NCBI GenBank assembly: GCA_936432065.2 | Contig: OW386286.2 | Span: 25,851,179-25,915,178 of the forward strand | Length of the DNA: 64,000 nt | Source of the DNA: Rutpela maculata | Taxonomy: Eukaryota > Arthropoda > Insecta > Coleoptera > Cerambycidae | Direction: 5' to 3' | Part shown: positions 1-9,635 of the stretch, one piece after another | Numbering within the stretch: position 1 is the first letter of the stretch | Layout: every line of letters begins with the position of its first letter | Translations under genes and position numbers: made by a program | Notes under the pieces: model-generated | Databases searched by the model: none | Told to the model about the DNA's origin: nothing | Seen by the model: the letters and a program-made list of their open reading frames with translations, nothing else

Positions 1-178
1 TCTAACAATACATTCCCATCTACGGTATGGAATTATGCTATGGGGATTGAGTACTACCTATGTTCGTCGGGCATTTATTCTGCTAAAGCGTGTCATTAAG
101 ATTATGGAGAGTTTACATCCCCGAGAATCGTGCAGTGAATCCTTTAAAGCCTTAAAAATATTAACTCTGCCTGGTATA
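1..178 (+). pseudogene. LINE reverse transcriptase C-terminal fragment, part 1
   Basis: The open frame from base 2 reads a typical non-LTR retrotransposon segment after the RT thumb: a YGIMLWG motif, a run of basic and hydrophobic residues (KRVIKIM), a PRESC motif, and ILTLPGI. In LINEs of the CR1/Jockey superfamily these lie about 150-200 residues before the ORF2 stop. The frame runs off the window on the left, so the catalytic RT is not visible. It breaks at 178 where a foldback element is inserted. The reading resumes in frame at 2059, so the two pieces are one copy. The family assignment is from motif recall, not a search. Confidence 0.75.
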
Positions 179-552
179 CAGGGTGTCCCACTTAAAACTC
201 CCGGCGCTATTTTCTCGATAACCAAAAGCGATATTTGAAGTCTGTAAAAGGTATCTACTAGAATATATAAATGACTTCAGTTTTGAGTAAAAATGGTTAT
301 TTTACACATTGAGGTATAGATGCCGTTGCAATGCAAAGACATTTTTCGATCGCAGGAACGATGAAATGAGTTGCATGAGATAAAGTTATATTTTGAGCAA
401 ATTTTATGATACGTTTTCGAGGTATTTGAACTTCAATGTAATTTTCCAAGTAACAAAAATCCCATTTTTTTTTTCATAAGTCTACAATTTGTAGTGTAAA
501 ATTTAGTAGAACATACAATATAAACATGACGCAAAAATTAGACAATACACAA

Positions 553-1262
553 AACCGCTGCCCAAGGAATCACTACTTCCACATCCGGATTTTCTATAAA
601 AGTCACACAACGAAAAAATTTTGTATCTGGAAATGATTGTTTATGGAACTTTAATAATATAATATTTGAAATCCTCTACCCCAAAAACCCATAAAACGAT
701 ACCCCACATCGGTAGTGGGGTGGGGGTGGTGACAGGGGGTGGGAGTGGAGGGGTGGATAAAGTAAAAAAAATATTTTGAGGTTTCTGGTTCTTGTACACA
801 CACTAAATCACATTTTTTTTCATCCTCTTTAATAATGGGGTGGGGGTGGTAATGGGGTGGCTAATGCCAAAATTTTTTTGAGACCTTAGCTTCTCTTGCC
901 TATACTAAATATCAATTTTATGAACTCTTACCTGCTTGATTTACCTATTTACTCCAAATTTACCCCAATTTACCCCCCAACCCTTCGACAGAACAAGATG
1001 AAAATATAATCTAGTTCTAGATCTCGTTAAAGTACATATGTGTACCAAATTTCAAGTCAATATCTCAAACGGTTCCAGAGTAAACGTGCGCACAAAAAAA
1101 GTTACAGACCGACAGACAGACCGACAGACCGACAGACAGAAATTTTTTTTTCGCTCAAACTTGAAATCTCGACGTTTCATGACATTCTAAGCCTATTTGA
1201 ACAATAAAAATTTTTAAAAAATTTTTTGTCGTTACTATACTTCCACTGGATGTGGAAGTAAT
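553..1262 (+). repeat. ACTTCCACATCC-ended interspersed repeat, copy A
   Basis: One of four copies in the window (also 9003-9635 inverted, 38474-39112 and 57551-58153). It opens with CCGCTGCCCAAGGAATCACT, followed by ACTTCCACATCC, and closes with the complement GGATGTGGAAGT at 1248-1259, so it has short inverted termini. Internal landmarks are GGTAGTGGGGTGGGGGTGG tracts, a TTTACCCCAATTTACCCC stretch, a CAAATTTCAAGTCAATATC segment and a tandem ACAGACCGACAG tract at about 1106-1141. No open frame persists between copies, so it looks non-coding. Class unknown. Confidence 0.75.
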
Positions 1263-1668
1263 AAACAAAAATGTCAAAATCTTTAATTTCCAAATAGCCC
1301 TACCTTTGGTTTACTTGAAAAAAAAATTATTTTGTGTTTTGAAATAAATGTTTCATTACCATCTAAATGAGACTGATTCACTATGAAAAATGTTCCAAAG
1401 GACTTATTGTCTAAAATGTATTTTAAAAAAGTTATGACGATTTTTATATTCAAAAAAATTATATTGAAGTTCAAATATCTCGAGAACCAGTGATTTTTTG
1501 AAAATTGTTCGTATCATAAAAGTTGCTCAGAATATAATTCTCCATCCCATGCAACTCATTTCATCGTTCCTACGATCGAAAAATTTATTTGCATTGCAAC
1601 GCCATCTATACCTCAATGTGTAAAATAACCATTTTTACTCAGAACTGAAGTTATTTATATATTCTAGT

Positions 1669-1970
1669 CATTGAACTATATCTAACGAACTGGAGCGGGA
1701 ACGCTCATTTAAAGTTGCATGGCAGGTGCCGTAGCCGAGAGAGACAGATTATGATAAGGATCTCCATCTTTATCTGTTACGTGCGTTGTTATGAGTGGTT
1801 TGTTTATGTTTGTTTTAAATGGCGCTTTTGAATAAGGCCAATCATTTAATGGACTTTGTGTGTATTAGACAAGGATAGGTATACTTACTTAGCGCGGGTT
1901 GCATAACTTAACGAGACTACGCGATTTACACAAGGCGTTGCCCTTCCAGTTCGTTAGATATAGTTCAATG
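1669..1970. mobile_element. 302-bp hAT-like MITE with 8-bp TSD
   Basis: The terminal inverted repeats are 26 bp and perfect (starting CATTGAACTATATCTAACG at 1669; the mirror image ends at 1970). They are flanked by ATTCTAGT at 1661-1668 and again at 1971-1978. The opposite arm of the enclosing foldback (around 255-285) still carries the uninterrupted site with a single ATTCTAGT, which confirms both the boundaries and the 8-bp duplication. Eight-bp TSDs are the hallmark of hAT elements (P elements also make 8-bp TSDs). No coding capacity. Confidence 0.9.
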
Positions 1971-2056
1971 ATTCTAGTAGATACCTTTTACAGAATTCAA
2001 ATATCGCTTTTGGTTATCGAGAAAATGGCGTCGGGAGTTTTAAGTGGGACACTTTG

Positions 2057-2335
2057 TATATATTTATGAAATATATTGTTATGTTTTTAAAAACAAATAA
2101 ACTTTTCTTACAAACCAAGCACACCACAATTATCAAACAAGATTTAAAGATCAGCTAATTCTTCATCAGCATACAACAGCAATATATAAAAAAAGTGTGT
2201 TTTACAAAGGATGTAAAATTTATAATCATTTGCCCATTGATTTAAAGCCTATTTACTTTTAAAAAGAGGATAAAAAATTTACTAATTGAAAAGTTCTTGT
2301 ATGGTGTTAACGAATTTTACTCAGTCTGACTATTT
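2057..2335 (+). pseudogene. LINE C-terminal fragment, part 2 and 3' UTR
   Basis: After the foldback insertion the LINE frame continues with YIYE, NYQTR, and a segment reading YNHLPIDLKP, which is the usual end of CR1/Jockey-superfamily ORF2 proteins. A TAA interrupts it near 2095 and another follows at about 2260, so the copy is dead. The 3' end is not sharply defined; a different repeat begins at 2349. Confidence 0.65.
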
Positions 2336-2348
2336 ATGTGTTTATTAT

Positions 2349-2947
2349 ACTCTTCGCAAAAACGAAGAGTATATTGTATTTGATCGGCACATTTCTAAAA
2401 TCGTAAATATCGCTCGTAGAGGAAAAAATTTCATATCATTGTGTTAGTGAACGAATTCTGAACAACTTTCAAAATGTCCGTCTGTCCGTCTGTCCGTCTG
2501 TCTGTCCGTCCGTCTGTCCGTCTGTCCGTCTGTCCGTCTGTCCGTCTGTCCGTCTGTCCGTCTGTCCGTCCGTCACGTTTCTTGTAAGCACGATAACTTA
2601 AGAAAGAAAAATTCGATTGTATTGAAATTTAGAATGTAAGTTAGTGTTAGCTAGAGGAAGAACCCTATTGTTTTTGAAGAAAATCGATCAGTAAATAAAA
2701 AAGTTATTAATTATTTAATTGAAAAAAAAATATATTCTCTTAATTTTTGTCGCTTGTACTAAAATGGAAATTTCGCGAAATATTATTTCCATAATATATA
2801 TTTTTTTTGTTTATGAATTTTACTAATATATATTTCATAGAAGTACGAGTTGAAATACCTATGTATGATTGTCGAAGGATATAAATCACAGACAATCAGT
2901 TTTTCTAGCAATAGCTGGTGGCGCAGCGGCTAAAGCTTTGAGTTGCA
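2349..2947 (+). repeat. tRNA-like interspersed repeat, copy 1, 5' part
   Basis: The sequence begins with the small palindrome ACTCTTCG-CAAAAA-CGAAGAGT. It contains a (TCCGTCTG)n tract, then a segment shared almost base for base with 14020-14400. It ends in a tRNA-like head whose box A, TGGCGCAGCGG, lies at 2919-2929. A Jockey LINE is inserted at 2947/2948; the repeat resumes at 6577. The second copy is at 13991-14614. A pol III-type internal promoter suggests a SINE-like origin, but the roughly 600-bp leader before the tRNA-like part is unusual. Confidence 0.7.
2475..2574 (+). repeat. (TCCGTCTG)n minisatellite
   Basis: About 100 bp of perfect or near-perfect TCCGTCTG/TCCG units ending in CCGTCCGTCACG. 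The second copy of the host repeat at 13991 has only two or three units, so the array expanded in this copy or contracted in the other. Confidence 0.95.
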
Positions 2948-2993
2948 GATAAGTTTGAGGTATTTTATACCTTTTTAGGAAATATCGCAGACG

Positions 2994-5696
2994 ATGCCTT
3001 TTAATTTCAAAATCTCTTTCTGGAACACAAATGGTATTGGCAACAAAATTCCTTTTTTAATTAACTATCTAACGAGGCATAAAATTGACATTATGCTTCT
3101 CAACGAGACTAAACTGACTCAACGTGACAAGCTGCGCATTCGAGGGTACACAACTGTTAGACGAGATAGAGTAGACAATAACAGAGGTGGAGGAGTGGCC
3201 ATACTCATTAAGTCAGATATAGCACACACATATCGCTCGCTTCGGAACACGTCCGTAGAGAACGTATGTGTGACGCTGGAAAGCGGCGTGAGTATCGTCG
3301 CCGCGTATAATAGCCCTGCAAATCGCTTCACAGCGGGTTGTTTGGAGAACTTATTGAATGCTAGTCCGCGTTGTTTACTCAGAGGCGATCTTAACGCTTT
3401 GCATCGTGCATGGAACTGCCGTCGCAACAACGCTAACGGCAACACTCTGTTTGATTATATCAACAATCATAATGTCGTTCTGCAGCATTCGGATGAACCT
3501 ACTCATTTTCCAGATAATGGAGGCACACCTTCAACCATCGACATAGTGATCAATAAGGGTGTTGGCAATTCTACTCCACCAGTGGTACTAGAGAAGCTAA
3601 TATCTGACCACAACCCAATTCTTTTAGAATTAAAAAATATGTCGAGGGAAGATAGTACACATAAAATCACATCCTATAGAGACGCTGATTGGCGCCACTA
3701 TAAGAACCACATAAATACAAATTTAACACTCACAAACATTATTGGCACCATCGCCGATCTGGAAAATGCGGTGATGGAGTTCGCGAGAGTGCTGCAGGAT
3801 GCCAAACGGGGTGTTGCAACTATCATAACAATAAATCCATACAAAGACCGACTCGACGAGGCGGTCAAACGAGACATCAGAGAAAAAAATAGACTTAGAC
3901 GGCTTTGGCAGCGAAATCGCGATGTCGACGCTAAGATCGATATGGGCATACTGCAAAGGAGGATTCGAGCCGCCATAATCACCTGGAGAAACCGGAAATG
4001 GGGTGACAAGCTAGAAGCTCTGAATGCTCGGGACAACTCGCTGTGGAAGCTGACTAGAGAGCTTAAAAATACGCGGGAAGCCATACCCACATTGACAAAT
4101 CAAAACGGACGTACGTCTCTGACTGACGCGCAAAAAGCCAATAACCTAGCCGACCACTTTGAACGGATACATAACGAAAACGCACCTAACGATCAAGACC
4201 ACGACCGCATAGAACACGACATTAACGATGTTATTGGCCATGACATCCAATTGACAAGACGTGAATTTTTAAAAGTCATGGACAAACCCTCTGAACTAGC
4301 AAAACTTATCAGGACCTTACCAAACAATAAAGCGCCTGGGAAGGACTGTATTGAAAACAAACTTCTTAAATATCTTCCAAGGAAAGGTGTTGTTCAACTC
4401 ATGTACATTGTTAACGCGATCTTACGACTGCAACACTGGCCTAGCCAGTGGAAGTGTTCTGTGGTCGTACCCATCCTGAAATCAGGCAAAAATGCCAAGT
4501 ACGCAGGCAGTTATCGACCTATATCGCTGTTGTCGGCAGTCTCAAAATTGGTAGAAAAGGTCATCTTGGACAGATTTAACTCTGCCCAGGAGGAACTTCG
4601 TATTGACGATGAACACCAGTTTGGCTTCAGGAGGGGTCGGAGCACAGTGCAACAGGTCGTACGAATCGTTAACGATGTAAAAGTGCAATACAATCTTGGA
4701 AAAAACACCACCATGGTGCTCTTAGATGTTGAGAAGGCTTTCGACACGGTCTGGATTCCGGGTCTACTATATAAAATGCACACATATAATTTTCCGCGAT
4801 ATATAACGAAACTGATTCACTCGTATCTGACGGGCAGATCGCTACAAGTGCGAGTGAACAACAAACTGTCAACACTGCGGGACATTCGGGCGGGCGTCCC
4901 GCAAGGGTCGGTTGTCGCGCCTAAATTGTATAACCTGTACGTTTCTGACTTTCCAGTTTTCCCTAATACTAAACTGGCCTAATACGCTGATGACACTGCC
5001 ATGTATGCACATAGTCACAACGCTCAAGCGGCAAATATGTTACTGAAAGCCCACATGGTCCGTGCCGCGGCGTTCTATGACCGGTGGAAGATTCGGGTAA
5101 ACGTTGAAAAGTCGGAAGCGATAGTCTTTACGCGCAGGTTCACTGAAAATAAAATTTTAACACCTATTTCGGTCAGGGGAAACCAAATTCCAACTAGAAA
5201 CTGCGTGAAGTATTTGGGAGTACATCTGGACCAACGATTGACATTCAACAAACATATGAACGAAACTATACGAAAAGTATATTCTATGTCCAGGAGTCTG
5301 TACCCGCTCCTGGCCAAAAATAGCAGACTAAGTCGACAAAATAAAAAATTGGTTTACACTGTTGTAGTGAGGCCGGCCCTAACATACGCGGCACCGGTGT
5401 GGTGCAGTGCATCGGTCACGACTCTAAAGAAACTAAAAGTGTTGGAGCACAAGTTTATGCGCCTCATTTCAAATTCTTCAAGATATACCTCCCTCAGAGA
5501 ATTATATGCACGTTGCCATGACATAACACCACTAGCGGATTACATCCAACAAATCTCTCAAAAATTCTATACTTTTAAACTGGGTGATAGTCCGCTAACA
5601 AACAACATTACCCAGATCAGAGAACATAATGCCCCCTTTAGAATAAAACACACCTTGCCATACCAGGCGTTGCCTATTTTTAGGCAACCTATCTAG
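2994..5696 (+). pseudogene. Jockey-type ORF2: endonuclease and reverse transcriptase, one nonsense codon
   Basis: A single frame of 900 codons, a normal length for Jockey ORF2, broken only by a TAA at 4980-4982. Residues 1-210 form an APE-type endonuclease with the expected landmarks: N11/N13, E38 (LLNETK), the GDLNALHRAW block (D132, N134), D183 (TIDIVI) and SDHNP (204-208). The reverse transcriptase follows: NNKAPGKD, PISLL, motif A with the catalytic Asp at about 578 (LLDVEKAFD), AGVPQGS, and YADDT. The stop codon is the residue directly before YADDT, so any product would end without the catalytic YADD. The thumb and C-terminal part are intact up to 5696. The ATG at 2994 begins the conserved endonuclease fold. 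No frameshifts were seen, so this is a young, recently inactivated copy. Confidence 0.92.
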
Positions 5697-6563
5697 CCCT
5701 ATATTCTCTTTTTAATCCTTCATTAACGATAACATTCATTCCTTATTTTCTGTTCTGTCCTCTTTTCGTTTCTTTACCATTGTTCTAAATTATTCTTCCT
5801 AATTATAATCTTTATTTTATCTTAACCTCCAGATTTGTTAACATTTTAAACTATACATTAAGCGGCTTGGTATCCGCTTCGTTCATAACCACCATTATCT
5901 GAAGCGGGTTTTTTGGTTTGGTTCTTTTTCCCGTATTAGCAATTTATCTGTTAATACCTTTTTTAATTTGCCCCATGGTGAAAGGAGTTCAGGTCAATGT
6001 TTTATTTTTTGAAGTTGACCAGAGTCCGTTCCGTCCTGTCATTCAACTGTAACGGAGCTGCGCTCCGTGAATGTCTGACAGTATTCGGACACGGGTGTCT
6101 GGGATATATTGTAATATATAATAACAATAAAGTTTGATTGTATTGTATTGCTTTGAGTTCCATTAAACCCTATCCTTTTTCCACCACATTTTCCTGGCGT
6201 CAGGGAGACCACCAGGTCGGTAGTTCTCGTACGGGTTTTTTCGTTTAGCTTTTCACCCGAGTCAGCAGCCAAAATTTATTTAGTGTTATAACCAGTTACT
6301 AGTTCTAAGTTTTATATGTATTAGTTTTAGGCCTTTGTGGGCAGCATTATTTTCAAAGGTATTATTAATTTTAAACCCACACTAGGTGGGTAGGAATTTT
6401 AATTGTTCTTTATATCATTGTCGTCAAGCCGAACCGAACCTGATCCGCCCAGCCCTACAATCACCACGGCGCTACGCGCTGTGGTTGTCTGGCTGGCTCC
6501 GGGCCAGGTTTCGGGGAGGCGCATATGTATCTATAAATGTTAATAAATTTTATTTGCTTGCTT
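5697..6563 (+). other. 3' UTR of the Jockey LINE
   Basis: Non-coding region with a pyrimidine-rich start, a GC-rich stem-like stretch around 6440-6520 (CACGGCGCTACGCGCTGTGG) and AATAAATTTTATTTGC before the TSD. It carries no gene of its own. Confidence 0.8.
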
Positions 6564-6576
6564 GCTTTGAGTTGCA

Positions 6577-6793
6577 ATCCAAAGGTCCCGTGTTTGAATC
6601 TCGCACAGGTTGGACATTTTTAAAAAATTTTTTTTTCCATATAATTTTTTCACAACAAAGATGGTATCACAAAATTGAGGATGTCCAAAAACTAACATTA
6701 TTTACAAGAAACTGCGAAGAGTATCCTATAGAATGTGTAACAATTATATATAAAAAGATCAGTAAATTGGCGAAGAGTACGTTTTTAGCTTGT
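6577..6793 (+). repeat. tRNA-like interspersed repeat, copy 1, 3' part
   Basis: Continuation of 2349-2947 beyond the LINE. It carries a mutated box B (GTTTGAATC at 6592-6600), then the same downstream segment as 14433-14614, ending with CGAAGAGTACGTTTTTAGC. The LINE therefore split the tRNA-like body between box A and box B. Confidence 0.75.
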
Positions 6794-6988
6794 TTATTTA
6801 TTGTGTTTATATACTTTTGTGATTTGTTATTATATACGTGTATCCCTTATACAATTTTACATGTATTTTATTCTATATTTTGTATTGTATTATGTAGGCT
6901 TATGCATATTAGCTCAGATTTTTGACGCACTCCTGAGTTACTTGTATGGTTATTAATTAATTGTACTTGTGATTGGGAAATAATGGTT

Positions 6989-7010
6989 ATTATTATTATT
7001 ATTATTATTA
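6989..7010. repeat. (ATT)n microsatellite
   Basis: Seven perfect ATT units directly before an interspersed repeat that starts CTGACCCAGCAAACG. Confidence 0.9.
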
Positions 7011-7012
7011 CT

Positions 7013-7253
7013 AGCTGACCCAGCAAACGTTGTTTTGCCATATCTAATGAATTATAAATTTTTGTCCAAAAAATAAAAAGAAAATTTCTGGATAGGGCCA
7101 CCCTTATCACCTAGGGGTATAAAAATTGCCTACGACCTATTCTCAGACCTACCAAATATACAACAAAAATTTCATGAAAATCGGTCAAGCCGTTTCGGAG
7201 GAGTTCGATAACAAACACTGTGACACGAGATTTTTATATATTAGATTAATCAT
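7013..7253 (+). repeat. Interspersed repeat beginning CTGACCCAGCAAACG
   Basis: About 240 bp that begins CTGACCCAGCAAACGTTG, contains ATGAAAATCGGTCAAGCC and GTTTCGGAGGAGTTCG, and ends in GAGATTTTTATATATTAGAT. I recognise this as a common arthropod SINE or LINE-tail type from general familiarity, not from a search. The short open frame through it has no protein signature. Confidence 0.5.
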
Positions 7254-7812
7254 TACTGCTACTATTTCTAATAATAATTGGGCTTTTAACATTGACTTCA
7301 GTCCCTTGGATTTGCTATCATTGTATCTGAATACTCAGACAACGACTCTTCAAATATTTATTTCATAAGTCTTCAATTGTTACCTCCTGCAGAGCTCAAA
7401 GAGTTATTTAACATCTAATAATGCCTTGAAAGATTTGTTGTGCTCTGTCAATATTTTGAGTAACATGTGGTGAACAGAGCTTATTGAAATATAACTAATA
7501 ACGTACTAATTCTTGCATATGCTTATCTAATTTTTGTATAAACCAACTGTTACGCTGACTATTAATCTGCTGTCTATATGTTATGTAATTTTGTCATATG
7601 TAGCTTTTTATTATTTAACAGCGTTAAATCAGTCAATGGCTATTATACGCTATAAAAAATAATAAAACGTTTGAATTGTTAATGCCAAGGTTATGAAATT
7701 ACGAAATACAAACTGCTTTATTTTCGCATTGTCTTCATTTGGTTAATAAAATTATTTAATGTGGTCTTAGTCAAATATCTACTCGGTTATTTTTGGTGTA
7801 AAACAAACATTA
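7254..7812. other. AT-rich stretch without recognisable gene
   Basis: Read on both strands: no long open frame, no domain motif and no clear inverted termini were found. Confidence 0.6.
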
Positions 7813-8111
7813 CACCGCTCCACAAAATAAAAAAAGTGATCTGCTCCTCGCACTCCATTGGGTGACCCGTATGTATTTCGACGTACTGAATACGAATCAG
7901 GTGTACGTTTAGTTTCATCCCCCACCATTTTTCTGTAAATCGCGAAAATAACCTACAAAAATCCTAATAATATAGCTTATTTTCGGGATTTACGAAAAAT
8001 TGCTGGGTGATGGAGCTAAACAGACACCCGATTCGTATTCAGTACGTCGAAATACATACATTCCCAATGAAGTCCCAGAAACATGCATTTTTTTTCCTGT
8101 GTGTGCCTGTG
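7813..8111. mobile_element. Degenerate CACAGCC-family MITE
   Basis: Starts CACCGCTCCACAAAATAAAA after TTA and ends TGTGTGCCTGTG before TAA, resembling the better-preserved termini CACAGCCCCACAA at 18056 and 29490. Inside is an inverted pair (GTATGTATTTCGACGTACTG near 7868 and its complement near 8040). The imperfect TSD (TTA versus TAA) and diverged ends make this an old copy. The open frame that crosses its right end is not a gene. Confidence 0.55.
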
Positions 8112-8126
8112 TAATATATGAATATC

Positions 8127-8682
8127 ACCGAATCCTCCGGCATTTGATGCCGGAAAATCTAATGATCATCAGAAGAACTATCATCACTATCGACCTGCTC
8201 TTCTTGGTCTGTAATTGGAGGACAATTTTGACAGTTGTCACCGTAGCATGTTCCGCATGTTGCGTTACAAAAAAAGACCAACTTTTCGGCAGCTACAAGC
8301 TGCGCCGCATCCTTTTTTGGAATTACAAAATATCATTTTTAGGAGTTCTTCCGGCGCAGGCATATTCAGCATGGTAGTAAAGATCCTTCATTATTAATCC
8401 ATCCCCAATTAGTTGGAAGAATATTTTTGTTCCCAAGCTACAACTGGGTTTGTAAATAAACCCTCTTAAGCCCATTTGGGGCATCAACTGTCGGAACAAG
8501 GGATGATAATTTCACAGCACTGTTTTTAGTGGTAGCCTTAATAAAGGACCATAGCGCATCTGCTGGAGAAACGTCTTCGACACGGCTCAATTTTTTTAAC
8601 TGTATCTCTTTAGCAGCTCCGCACAGTAATAGTGTGTGCAGTACCTACCTTCTAAAATTTCTTCCAGCTCTGAAGTACCATT
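8127..8682 (-). pseudogene. C-terminal piece of Cys-rich uncharacterised family
   Basis: Reading 8682 to 8127 on the minus strand in shifting frames gives QLKKLSRVEDVSPADALW, then ILPTNWGWIN, PEELLKMIFC, and a Cys-rich tail (GCGAACSCRKVGL, then CNATCGTCYGDNCQNC), ending in an acidic QEEQVDSDDSSSDDH stop. At least two or three frameshifts and one internal stop interrupt it. The spacing of Cys pairs recalls CXC (tesmin/TSO1-like) or similar zinc-binding tails of multi-copy arthropod proteins. The pieces at 21630-22820 and 63346-64000 look like the middle and N-terminus of the same family. Function unknown; the assignment rests on pattern memory. Confidence 0.6.
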
Positions 8683-8890
8683 ATACCGTGCGTGTAACGG
8701 AACGTTAGACATGGGAAGTAAGAATTACATCGCGTGTGCCAGTTGACTAAAATGAAATAACAGAGCTGGGATACTTCGATATTTCAGTAGTCGAGTGCCG
8801 GCCGGCAGGCGGGTTTTACTATTGCTGGATTCTCACATCTCTCGCGCTATGTGGATGTACATGCCTATTTCGCAATTACACGCACGGTAT
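8683..8890. mobile_element. ACCGTGCGTGTAA MITE, copy 1
   Basis: The inverted termini begin ATACCGTGCGTGTAA at 8683 and end as the complement TTACACGCACGGTAT at 8876-8890. A second copy lies at 24881-25068 in the opposite orientation, sharing ATACCGTGCGTGTAATTGCG at one end. The flanks suggest a TA or AT target. No coding capacity. Confidence 0.75.
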
Positions 8891-9002
8891 ATTCACATAT
8901 ATTTATAAATGCTCTAAAATTGTCGAGAATAAAACAATTTACATGCTCCGAAAATTTCACCGAAAAAATGCGATTGGTTTTTCAACGATAACTTCCTTAA
9001 TT

Positions 9003-9635
9003 ACTTCTACATCCAGTGGAAGTATAGTAACGACAAAAAAAATTTTAAAAATTTTCATTGTTCAAATAGGCTTAAAATGTCATTAAACGTCGAGATTTTG
9101 AGTTTGAGCGAAAAAAAAAATGAAATTGAAATTTGGTACAGATATGTACCTTAACGAGATCTGGAACTAGATTATATTTTCATCTTGTTCCGTCGAGGGG
9201 TTGGGGGGTAAATTGGGGTAAATTTGCAAGTAAGAGTAAATGAAGCAGGTAAGAGTCCATAAAATTGGTATTTAGTATTACAAGAGAAGCTAAGGTCTCA
9301 AAAAAATTTTTGGCATTAGCCACCCCCATTACCACTCCATCCCCTTATTAAAGGGGATGAAAAAAAAATTGTGATTTAGTGTATGTACAAGAACCAGAAA
9401 CCTCGAAATATTTTTTTACTTCATCCACCTCCACTACAACCCCCCCATCACCACCCCCACCCCACTACCGATGTGGGGTATCGTTTTATGGGTTTTTGGG
9501 GTAGAGGATTTCAAATATTATGTCAATTAATTTCCATAAACAATTATTTCCACATACAAAGTTTTTTCGTTGTGAGTGACTTGGTTAGAGAATCTGGATG
9601 TGGAAGTAGTGATTCCTTGGGCAGCGGTTTTTTTT
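9003..9635 (-). repeat. ACTTCCACATCC-ended repeat, copy B
   Basis: Reverse-oriented copy of the 553-1262 family. It ends with GGATGTGGAAGTAGTGATTC and TTGGGCAGCGG on the plus strand and has the same CCCCACCCC tracts inside. It is slightly shorter than copy A because the ACAGACCGACAG tract is missing. Confidence 0.75.

Larger units (their letters stand above)
179..2056. mobile_element. Foldback (long-TIR) element inserted in a LINE, TA target
   Basis: The left arm (179 to about 440) and right arm (about 1450 to 2056) are inverted copies. The ends read CAGGGTGTCCCACTTAAAAC on the left and the complement of CAAAGTGTCCCACTTAAAAC on the right. The flanks are TA at 177-178 and TA at 2057-2058. Removing the element plus one TA restores the LINE reading frame across the site, whereas removing four bases (TATA) would not, so a 2-bp TA duplication is favoured. 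No transposase is visible, so it is non-autonomous. The interior holds an ACTTCCACATCC repeat (553-1262), and the right arm holds a 302-bp hAT-like MITE (1669-1970). The superfamily is unassigned; the TA target fits Tc1/mariner-like elements but does not prove it. Confidence 0.8.
2948..6563 (+). mobile_element. Jockey-clade LINE, 5'-truncated, 13-bp TSD
   Basis: A 3.6-kb insertion bounded by GCTTTGAGTTGCA at 2935-2947 and the identical 13-mer at 6564-6576. Beyond the second copy the interrupted tRNA-like repeat continues exactly as in its intact relative at 14400. The element has 46 bp before the ORF2 start, the ORF2 frame (2994-5696), and an 867-bp 3' region ending in a short (TTGC)n-like tail. 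ORF1 (gag-like), normally upstream in Jockey elements, is absent, so the copy is 5'-truncated almost exactly at the start of ORF2. The TSD length fits target-primed reverse transcription. Confidence 0.92.

Noticed and set aside
2475..2574. Regular short repeats that might suggest a CRISPR-like array
   Set aside because: Contiguous 8-bp TCCGTCTG units without spacers: a minisatellite in a eukaryotic repeat.
3119..3445. 108-codon minus-strand frame opposite the Jockey ORF2, and similar antisense frames at 3698-4090 and 51894-52202
   Set aside because: Shadows of the well-supported coding strand; no independent signature.
6386..6925. 179-codon plus-strand open frame as a gene
   Set aside because: It crosses the LINE 3' UTR, the TSD and the tRNA-like repeat, so it is a chance frame over a junction.
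8000..8377. 125-codon plus-strand open frame as a gene
   Set aside because: It runs out of a MITE end into the antisense of a Cys-rich pseudogene; no protein signature in this frame.
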